From assembly GCF_014836665.1 (NCBI RefSeq), contig NZ_JACSQJ010000005.1, positions 164,740-228,739 on the forward strand: a stretch of 64,000 nt of DNA. The letters are read 5' to 3'. The position numbers and the translations under genes are program-made. The stretch is from Luteimonas colneyensis. Lineage in GTDB: Bacteria > Pseudomonadota > Gammaproteobacteria > Xanthomonadales > Xanthomonadaceae. A model generated the notes under the pieces. The model searched no databases. It saw only the letters and a list, made by a program, of their open reading frames with translations, and was not told the DNA's origin. Of this stretch, positions 53,806 to 64,000 are shown one piece after another (within the stretch, counting starts at the first letter, position 1; each line of letters begins with the position of its first letter).

Positions 53806-56406
53806 TCAGAAATAGTTGACCCGGAACGTCACGCCATAGGTGCGCGGCGCGCCGAGGAAGGCGTTCCACGAGCCGGCCTGGATCGGCGCGTCGATGCCCA
53901 CCTGCTTGTAGGTGTCGTCGGTCAGGTTCTGGCCCCAGAACTCGACCATCCAGCGCTTGTCCTGGCGACCGAAGCCGATGCGCGCATTGAGCAGGGTGTA
54001 GGCCTCCTGCGCCTTCTGCGGATCGAGGTCGGATCCGGTGTTGTAGTCGGACATGTACTTGGCGCCGATGTTGAAGCGCCCCTGGTAGTCGGCGCCGAAA
54101 TCCCACTCGTAGGTGGCCGAGGCATTGCCCGACCACTTCGGCGCGAAGCTCATCTGGCTGCCCGGCAGCAGCGCCAGGTCGGCATCGGGCAGCAGGTCGT
54201 CGCCGTACTCCGTCTCGGCGTAGGTGAGGCCACCCTGCAGCATCAGGCCCTGCACCGGCGTCTGCCACATCAGGTCGGCCTCGAAGCCCTGCGACACCAC
54301 CTCGGGGATCGATCGCACCACGAAGCTCGTGCCCAGGAAGCTGTTGAGCTGGAAGTCCTCGTAGTCCTGGTAGAACAGCGCGGCGTTGAACAGCAGGTTG
54401 CCCCCGGCCCAGATCGTCTTCATGCCGAGTTCGAAGCTGTTGACGAACTCGCCCGGGAACGAGGTGTCGTCCACCGGGGTGATGCCCTGGACGCCGCTCG
54501 ACAGGCCGTTGGACGACTGCACGCGGTCGAGGTTGAAGCCGCCGGCCTTGTAGCCGCGCGCGACCGACGCGTAGGTCATGACCTCGTCGGACCAGTCGTA
54601 GGCCGCCTTGAAGGTCCCCGACCACTCCTTCTCGGTACGCGACTGCCCGACGTCGCGGCCGTGGTGGGCGATGTTGGCCCACGGCAGGCACATGAAGCCG
54701 GCGACCTGCGGCGCGACCGCGGGCACCAGCGCGCCGAGCAGCTGCTGCTGCAGGGCAGGCGGCAGGAAGGCGAAGTTGTCGATGCGCTGCGCCAGCGCCC
54801 CGCCCACGCGCGCGGCCGGGTTGGCCAGCGTGGAGCCGCAGCCGATGCTGCCGTTGGGGTTGCTGTAGACCGAATGCAGCTCCTTCTTCTCGTGCGTGTA
54901 GCGCAGGCCGAGGGTGAAATCGAGCGCATCGGTGGCGTGGAAGGTGTTGTTGGTGAAGATCGCCGTGCTGCGCGCGTTCTGGTCGTGGCGGTCGAGCGCG
55001 GCCAGGCCCTGGTAGTTGGTCCCGAACGGCTGCCCCGACACCTGCGACAGGAAGGTCGCCGGGTTCGCCTGGTTGACCGTGAGGCCCAGCGGCGCCAGTT
55101 GCGCGGCGACGCCGGCCAGCACCTGGCTGCCCACCAGGGTCGACAGGTAGGGCTCGTAGGCCGCGCCGAACCGGTACGAATCGTTGCGGTCCAGGTCCTC
55201 GTCCGAATAGAACACGCCGACCATCCAGTCGAGGCGATCGGTGGAGCCGGTCAGCCGGAACTCCTGGCTGAAGGTCTCGAAGCGCGTCAGAGACTCGTCG
55301 GCATCGGGCGCGCGGTAGAGGATGTCGGCGCCGCTGTAGTCGAAGTCCAGGCCATTGATGGCCTGCCAGTCGCGGAAGGCCGTGATCGAGGTCAGGGTCG
55401 CGTCGCCGAACCAGGACGAGTCCCAGTCGACCTGCACCGACGCGCCCTTGTCCTTCAGGTCCTGCTCGGTGGAGCGGTTGGCATAGGCCAGGCGCCGGTC
55501 GGGATCGGCGACCGGGATGATGCCCTCGCCGCCCGGCGTCAGCGCGTTGATGATCGCCGCCGTCGGCCCGCGATGGGTGGTGACGGTGACGCAGCAGTTT
55601 TCCTCGCGGCTGGTGTAGTCGGCGCTGAAGTTGATGTCGAGGGTATCGGTCGGCTCCAGCAGCAGCTGGGCGCGCACGGTGTGGTAGTTCTGGTCGCCGT
55701 CGTCGGTTTCCCGGCGCGGGCCGCCGCCGGTCCCGACCTCGTCGACGCCGTCGCGCTCGCGCTTGGCCGCGAACACCCGGAACGCGGCCGACTCGCCGAT
55801 CGCGTCGCTGTACGCGCCCGATACGCCGAGCAGCCCGTAGTTGCCGACGGTGACCTCGGCCTCGGCGCTCTGCGAGTAGCTCGGGCGGCGGGTGACCACG
55901 TTGATCACGCCGGCCGAGGTGTTCTTGCCGAACACCGTGCCCTGTGGACCCTTCAGCACCTCGATCCGCTCGACCTCGCCGAGGTCGCCGAAGCCGACGC
56001 TGTTGCGCGCGCGGTACACGCCGTCGATGACCACGCCCACCGAGGATTCGAGGCCGGCGTTGTCGCCCACGGTGCCGATGCCGCGGATGCGCGCGGTGGT
56101 CTGCGCCGCGGACTGCGTGCTGGTCACCGTCAGGCCGGGCACCAGTACCTGCATGTCCTTGATGTCGCGCACCCCGGTGTCCTGCAGCAGCTGGCCGTCG
56201 AGCACGTTCACCACGATCGGCACGTCCTGCAGCGCCTCCTCGCGCTTCTGCGCGGTGACGGTGATGCCGGCAAGCGTGGTGGGTCGCTCGTCTTCGGCCG
56301 CGGGCGCGGCGTCCTGGGCGTGCGCCGTGGACAGCAGGACGGGACTTGCGAGGATGGCGAGGAGCGCGGTTGCGAGCGCGTGGCGTTGCGGATGGCCTGA
56401 GACCAT
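53806..56406 (-). CDS. TonB-dependent outer-membrane receptor
   Basis: An 866-residue receptor. The signal peptide ends TAHAQ; the plug domain (about 50-165) has ITVTAQKREEALQDVPIVVNVL (possible TonB box ITVTA), GLTVTSTQSAAQTTARIRGIGTVGDNAGLESSVGVVIDGVYRAR and RIEVLKGPQGTVFGKNTSAGVINVVTRRP. The remaining 700 residues are barrel strands ending YGVTFRVNYF with C-terminal Phe. The ligand is unknown; the sequence class is common in Xanthomonadaceae and Caulobacterales for plant, glycan or siderophore-like substrates. AGGGG precedes the ATG. Transcription is divergent from the GGDEF gene; no Fur-box was recognised. Confidence 0.95.
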   Translation of the reverse strand: MVSGHPQRHALATALLAILASPVLLSTAHAQDAAPAAEDERPTTLAGITVTAQKREEALQDVPIVVNVLDGQLLQDTGVRDIKDMQVLVPGLTVTSTQSAAQTTARIRGIGTVGDNAGLESSVGVVIDGVYRARNSVGFGDLGEVERIEVLKGPQGTVFGKNTSAGVINVVTRRPSYSQSAEAEVTVGNYGLLGVSGAYSDAIGESAAFRVFAAKRERDGVDEVGTGGGPRRETDDGDQNYHTVRAQLLLEPTDTLDINFSADYTSREENCCVTVTTHRGPTAAIINALTPGGEGIIPVADPDRRLAYANRSTEQDLKDKGASVQVDWDSSWFGDATLTSITAFRDWQAINGLDFDYSGADILYRAPDADESLTRFETFSQEFRLTGSTDRLDWMVGVFYSDEDLDRNDSYRFGAAYEPYLSTLVGSQVLAGVAAQLAPLGLTVNQANPATFLSQVSGQPFGTNYQGLAALDRHDQNARSTAIFTNNTFHATDALDFTLGLRYTHEKKELHSVYSNPNGSIGCGSTLANPAARVGGALAQRIDNFAFLPPALQQQLLGALVPAVAPQVAGFMCLPWANIAHHGRDVGQSRTEKEWSGTFKAAYDWSDEVMTYASVARGYKAGGFNLDRVQSSNGLSSGVQGITPVDDTSFPGEFVNSFELGMKTIWAGGNLLFNAALFYQDYEDFQLNSFLGTSFVVRSIPEVVSQGFEADLMWQTPVQGLMLQGGLTYAETEYGDDLLPDADLALLPGSQMSFAPKWSGNASATYEWDFGADYQGRFNIGAKYMSDYNTGSDLDPQKAQEAYTLLNARIGFGRQDKRWMVEFWGQNLTDDTYKQVGIDAPIQAGSWNAFLGAPRTYGVTFRVNYF

Positions 56407-56618
56407 GGTGTCCCCCTACGGATTGATGTCATCGACGTCGGTGCGGGCGCCACCATGCGATCCATGGTGGATGCGCCGGGCCTGCGTGGGGGACTGGCCT
56501 GGCGCTGCGGTACCGCGACCTTGCGGGCGACGCTAGCACAATTCCGGACGCACGCGTATGTGCGTTCCAGCGCCGGGCCTGGCACGTTCACCAACCGGGC
56601 GCGCGGGCGGTGGACAAT
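56407..56618. other. divergent intergenic region with palindromes
   Basis: This 212-base gap between the receptor and the GGDEF gene holds two palindromes: ACCATG-N5-CATGGT near 56447-56463 and ACGCAC (56548-56553) paired with GTGCGT (56560-56565), the latter next to a TTCC/GGA pair. They may be regulator sites for either gene. An AT-rich patch (GCTAGCACAATTCC) at about 56532-56545 could hold a promoter, but spacing is unclear. Confidence 0.4.
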
Positions 56619-58098
<1,480 letters not shown>

Positions 58099-58117
58099 AG
58101 CCCCGACCCTGCCCGGC

Positions 58118-58123
58118 TACAAT
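58118..58123 (+). promoter_or_regulatory. candidate -10 of mutS
   Basis: GGCTACAATCC contains the -10 hexamer TACAAT, the same as before fdxA, 45 bases before the mutS start. The -35 is poor. It lies just past the end of the GGDEF frame. Confidence 0.45.
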
Positions 58124-58168
58124 CCGGTGTCCCGCGCGCGACCGCCGCGCGCCCCGCACGCCGGACGC

Positions 58169-60735
<2,567 letters not shown>

Positions 60736-60739
<4 letters not shown>

Positions 60740-61482
60740 ACACGCCGCACAGCGGCGATGCCGCCGGCGCCGGCCATCCGCTGGATGCGGGAGCCGGCGT
60801 GCGCATCGATGCCCTGCTCACCGGCGTCGCCGTGCCATACACGCGCCCGGGCAGCCGCAGCGGCATCGCCAAGGCCCCGCGCAGCGGCCCGGTGCGCATC
60901 GGCAGGCTTGGCCTGGAAGGCGACGAGCAGGGTGACACCCGCGTACACGGCGGCGTCGACAAGGCGGTGCACCACTACCCCTTCGAGCATTACGTCGCCT
61001 GGCGCGCCGAACTGGGCGAGCTGCCGGTGCTGGCCGCGCCCGGCGCCTTCGGCGAGAACATGAGCAGCCACGGCCTCGACGAGGGCACGGTCTGCATCGG
61101 CGACCGGTACGCGCTGGGCAGCGCCGTGCTGGAAGTGAGCCAGGGCCGGCAGCCCTGCTGGAAGCTCAACGACCGCTTCGGCGTGCGCGACATGGCCAGG
61201 CGCGTGCAGGACACCGGGCGCACCGGCTGGTACTACCGCGTCGTGCAGCCCGGCGCCGCGCAGGCGGGCGACATGCTGGCGCTGATCGAGCGCCCCTGGC
61301 CGTCATGGCCGCTGCGCCGGCTGATGCGCCTGCTGGCCGATCGCGTGCTCGACCACGGGCCGCTGCGCGAAGCGCTGGAACTGCCGCTGGTGCCCTCGTG
61401 GCGGACGCTGGTGGAGCGCCGCCTGGAGTCCCGCCAGGTCGAGGACTGGGCGCGACGCATCGACGGTCCACCGAAGGACTGA
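60736..61482 (+). CDS. MOSC-domain protein, YiiM type
   Basis: A 248-residue protein of the molybdenum cofactor sulfurase C-terminal (MOSC) group, related to YiiM, which helps reduce N-hydroxylated compounds. Family segments are [99 protein letters not shown], and the C-terminal [18 protein letters not shown]. The conserved cysteine of the QGRQPCWK motif is the likely cofactor ligand. GTG start overlaps the mutS TGA, so the genes are translationally coupled, a link that has no obvious functional reason. Confidence 0.9.
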
Positions 61483-61545
61483 CGGTCGCCGCAGCGCAGG
61501 GCACGGCGCGTACCATCGGACGTTCCACTGACAGGAGCCCCGCCG

Positions 61546-62157
61546 ATGGCCACCCTTACCGATGACCTTGCCGCCCAGTTGCAGGGCGTGCCCGCCAGCC
61601 AGTTCGCCCAGCAGCTGGGCATCAGCCAGGAGCAGTCGTCCGCGGCGATCGGCGCCGCGCTGCCGCTGCTCATGGGAGCACTCGGAAAGAGCGCCAGCCA
61701 GCCGCAGGGTGCGCAGGCCCTGCTGGGTGCGCTGCAGAAGGACCACGCCGGCATGGACATCGGCAGCGTGCTTGGCGCGGTGCTGGGAGGCGCCGGCAGC
61801 CGGCAGACCGACGGCGCCGGCATCCTCGGCCATATCTTCGGCGGCAGCCAGCCGCGCGCCGAAGCCGGCATCGCCCAGGCCACCGGCCTGGGCCAGGGCC
61901 AGGCAAGCCAGCTGCTGAAGATGCTGGCGCCGATCGTGATGGCCTACCTGGCCAGGCGGGTGATGTCCGGCGGATCCACGCAGCAGGCCGGCAGCGCCCA
62001 GGCCCTGGGCGGTCTTCTCGGCCAGGAGCAGCAGCAGATCCGGCAGGAAGGCGGCCTCGGCGGCGGCCTGCTCGGCGCCGTGCTCGACCAGGACGGCGAT
62101 GGCGAACTCGGCATCGGCGACCTGATGAAGCTCGGCGGACTGTTCGGCAGGAAGTGA
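61546..62157 (+). CDS. DUF937 protein (YidB-like)
   Basis: A 203-residue protein of the DUF937 family. Residues 1-65 are helical (LTDDLAAQLQGVPASQFAQQLGISQEQSSAAIGAALPLLMGAL), as in YidB-like folds; a Gly/Gln-rich middle part and a second repeat (about 105-150) follow. Near the C-terminus is DQDGDGELGIGDLMKLGG, a calcium-binding-type EF-hand loop. No signal peptide. Function of the family is unknown. It is separate from mutS by about 60 bases after the MOSC gene and has a GGAG Shine-Dalgarno before ATG 61546. Confidence 0.85.
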   Translation: MATLTDDLAAQLQGVPASQFAQQLGISQEQSSAAIGAALPLLMGALGKSASQPQGAQALLGALQKDHAGMDIGSVLGAVLGGAGSRQTDGAGILGHIFGGSQPRAEAGIAQATGLGQGQASQLLKMLAPIVMAYLARRVMSGGSTQQAGSAQALGGLLGQEQQQIRQEGGLGGGLLGAVLDQDGDGELGIGDLMKLGGLFGRK

Positions 62158-62167
62158 CCCATCCTTC

Positions 62168-62184
62168 GATAGAGAACATCTATC
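62168..62184 (+). promoter_or_regulatory. OxyR-like operator upstream of the catalase gene
   Basis: GATAG-N7-CTATC contains ATAG-N7-CTAT, the consensus half of the OxyR site, at about 110 bases before the catalase ATG. A second half at the next expected phase is poor (GTTC-N7-CGAT), so the full four-element pattern is only partly kept. A weak -35 TTTCAA (62205-62210) and -10 TAGAGT (62229-62234) lie downstream of it, in a suitable position for activation. Confidence 0.5.
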
Positions 62185-62282
62185 AATCGAGTTCCATCAT
62201 TCGATTTCAACTTTCTATCGCATCGCCGTAGAGTCGATTGCAGATCCTCGTCCGCCACCCAACTCCAAGGGGAGCCAGCAGC

Positions 62283-63788
62283 ATGAGCAACCACGACCGC
62301 GACAAGAAGTGTCCCGTCACCTATCTGACCACCGACTTCGGCGCCCCGGTGCCGGACAACCAGAACAGCCTGACCGCCGGCCCGCGCGGGCCACTGCTCT
62401 CGCAGGACGTGTGGCTGCACGAGAAGCTCGGCAACTTCGTGCGCGAGGTGATTCCGGAGCGCCGCATGCACGCCAAGGGCTCGGGCGCCTTCGGCACCTT
62501 CACCGTCACCAATGACATCACCCGATACACCCGCGCGGCGATCTTCTCCAAGGTCGGCAAGCAGACCGAGATGTTCGCCCGCTTCACCACCGTGGCCGGC
62601 GAGCGCGGCGCGGCGGATGCCGAGCGCGACATCCGCGGCTTCGCGCTGAAGTTCTACACCGAGGAAGGCAACTGGGACATGGTGGGCAACAACACCCCCG
62701 TGTTCTTCATCCGCGACCCGCGCAAGTTCCCCGACCTCAACAAGGTGGTGAAGCGCGACCCGCGTACCAACCTGCGTTCGGCCACCAACAACTGGGACTG
62801 GTGGACCCTGCTGCCCGAGGCCCTGCACCAGGTCACCATCGTGATGAGCGACCGCGGCATCCCGAAGTCCTACCGCCACATGCACGGCTTCGGCTCGCAC
62901 ACCTACAGCTTCTGGAACGAGGCCGGCGAGCGCTACTGGGTGAAGTTCCACTTCCGCACCCAGCAGGGCATCGAGAACCTCAGCGACGCCGAGGCCGCCG
63001 AGGCCATCGGCAACGACCGCGAGACCCACCAGCGCGACCTGTACGAGGCGATCGAGCGCGGCGACTTCCCGAAGTGGAAGATGTACGTGCAGATCATGCC
63101 GGAGGAGGACGCCGGGAAGGTGCCCTACCACCCCTTCGACCTGACCAAGGTGTGGCCGAAGGGCGACTACCCGCTGATCGAGGTCGGCGAGTTCGAGCTC
63201 AACAGGAACCCGGAGAACTTCTTCGCCGACGTCGAGCAGAGCGCCTTCGCACCGTCGAACCTGGTGCCGGGCATCGGCGCCTCGCCGGACAAGATGCTGC
63301 AGTCGCGCCTGTTCAACTACGCCGATGCGCAGCGCTACCGCCTGGGCACCAACTACCAGCAGATCCCGGTCAACAAGGCGCGCTGCCCGGTCAACAGCAA
63401 CCACCGCGACGGCATCGGCCGGGTGGACGGCAACTACGGCAGCCTGCCCCACTACGAGCCCAACAGCTTCAACCAGTGGCAGGAGCAGCCGCAGTTCCGC
63501 GAGCCGCCGCTGAAGATCACCGGCGACGCCGACTGGTGGAACTTCCGCGACGACGATTCCAACTACTACAAGCAGCCCGGCGACCTGTTCCGGTTGATGA
63601 CCCCGGAGAAGCAGCAGCTGCTGTTCGACAACACCGCCCGCGCCATGGGCGATGCGCCGGACTTCATCAAGCGCCGGCACGTGGAGAACTGCACGAAGGC
63701 CGACCCGGCCTATGGCGCGGGCGTCGAGGCCGCGCTGCGCAAGCTGGGTGCGTTCGCGGGCGAGGACTCTCCAAACAGCCTCGACTGA
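62283..63788 (+). CDS. monofunctional haem catalase, small-subunit type
   Basis: A 501-residue clade-3-like catalase that dismutates hydrogen peroxide. Motifs are [13 protein letters not shown] with the catalytic His63, [17 protein letters not shown] with the distal Asn near 136, and [19 protein letters not shown] with the proximal haem-ligand Tyr346. An NADPH-binding surface is plausible from the sequence SFNQW. No large-subunit C-terminal domain and no signal peptide, so it is probably cytoplasmic, although some family members are exported. GGGGAG lies 8 bases upstream of the ATG. An OxyR-like site lies upstream, and a terminator follows. Confidence 0.96.
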   Translation: MSNHDRDKKCPVTYLTTDFGAPVPDNQNSLTAGPRGPLLSQDVWLHEKLGNFVREVIPERRMHAKGSGAFGTFTVTNDITRYTRAAIFSKVGKQTEMFARFTTVAGERGAADAERDIRGFALKFYTEEGNWDMVGNNTPVFFIRDPRKFPDLNKVVKRDPRTNLRSATNNWDWWTLLPEALHQVTIVMSDRGIPKSYRHMHGFGSHTYSFWNEAGERYWVKFHFRTQQGIENLSDAEAAEAIGNDRETHQRDLYEAIERGDFPKWKMYVQIMPEEDAGKVPYHPFDLTKVWPKGDYPLIEVGEFELNRNPENFFADVEQSAFAPSNLVPGIGASPDKMLQSRLFNYADAQRYRLGTNYQQIPVNKARCPVNSNHRDGIGRVDGNYGSLPHYEPNSFNQWQEQPQFREPPLKITGDADWWNFRDDDSNYYKQPGDLFRLMTPEKQQLLFDNTARAMGDAPDFIKRRHVENCTKADPAYGAGVEAALRKLGAFAGEDSPNSLD

Positions 63789-63826
63789 GGCCCGCCGACT
63801 TCCCGCGAGGGGATCAGGCAAGCACG

Positions 63827-63859
63827 AAGCCGCGGCTCCCCGGGGGGCCGCGGCTTTTT
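63827..63859 (+). terminator. terminator after the catalase gene
   Basis: AAGCCGCGGCTCCCC pairs with GGGGGGCCGCGGCTT (one mismatch), then runs into TTTTT on the plus strand. It lies 38 bases past the catalase stop. Confidence 0.88.
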
Positions 63860-64000
63860 CTTGGTTCTTCGCCCAATCGTGGGGAATGTTCGCGTTGGTG
63901 TTTTTCGGGCTGCGGCGGCCCGACGCGGACGCAGGGGGGATGCCCAGCCGGAATCTGCGCTGTCCTGCTCCCACTTCCGGCCGCCGGCCATCCATGGCCG
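63860..64000. other. right edge, no gene recognised
   Basis: The last 141 bases contain no supported gene, RNA or repeat. Short open frames on both strands have no recognisable product. A run of T's (GTGTTTTTCGG) near 63900 is the only feature of note. Confidence 0.5.

Noticed and set aside
63710..63991. Small minus-strand gene at the right edge
   Set aside because: It overlaps the catalase end and the terminator and has Arg/Pro-rich, gene-unlike composition.

Overview
The window looks like chromosomal DNA of a high-GC gammaproteobacterium of the Xanthomonadaceae (Lysobacter, Luteimonas, Pseudoxanthomonas or a relative). The evidence is the base composition with strongly G/C-ending codons, a palindromic LexA operator of the Xanthomonas type (TTAG-N6-TACTA form) in front of lexA, the order pncC-ubiB-lexA-recA-recX-alaS-csrA followed by tRNA-Ser and tRNA-Arg, a PrxQ-type Bcp with its two cysteines 36 residues apart, and REP-like elements with a GGAGCGGCTTCA core. 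The genus cannot be fixed from sequence reading alone.

Layout. 1-13780 is a housekeeping stretch: panC(partial)-panB-folK-pcnB on the minus strand, tRNA-Glu(CTC), fdxA, dapA with a short BamC-like lipoprotein gene, a GcvR-like ACT protein, bcp, phoH, a pair of nested inverted repeats with REP-like cores, a SulP transporter, a membrane acyltransferase, thiD, an alpha/beta hydrolase, and galE.

13933-45205 is a roughly 31-kb exopolysaccharide locus. A plus-strand operon (13933-27049) encodes a short Wza-like export lipoprotein, a Wzz-like chain-length protein, a BY-kinase-like partner whose P-loop has lost its lysine, an outer-membrane beta-barrel, two glycosyltransferases, an acyl carrier protein, an acyl-adenylating ligase, an NAD-synthetase-like PP-loop enzyme, two GNAT-type proteins and a Wzy/ligase-type polymerase. 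Facing it, a minus-strand operon (36406-27058) encodes a Wzx-type flippase, a GT2 glycosyltransferase, a beta-helix/transmembrane/deacetylase-like fusion, a NodB deacetylase, a GNAT protein, a methyltransferase and a second deacetylase-like protein. Then follow a membrane-anchored J-domain protein, an asparagine-synthase-type amidotransferase, the initiating sugar-phosphate transferase, a phosphodiesterase-superfamily protein, a GT4 glycosyltransferase and a secreted beta-helix protein. All the parts of a Wzx/Wzy pathway are present. Several parts (ACP, ligase, amidotransferase, FemAB/GNAT proteins, EpsB-type transferase) resemble those of exosortase-A (XrtA) loci, but no exosortase and no PEP-CTERM substrate were seen.

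45485-64000 returns to core genes: tRNA-Arg(ACG), tRNA-Ser(GCT), csrA, alaS, recX, recA, lexA, an ABC1/UbiB kinase-like gene, pncC, a TonB-dependent receptor, a globin-coupled GGDEF gene broken by an apparent one-base insertion, mutS, a MOSC protein, a DUF937 protein and a catalase behind an OxyR-like site.

The most interesting material is in the polysaccharide locus: the carrier/ligase/NadE-like module, the beta-helix fusion and the P-loop-deficient kinase homologue. Next come the frameshifted oxygen-sensing diguanylate cyclase gene and the predicted leaderless, self-repressed lexA.
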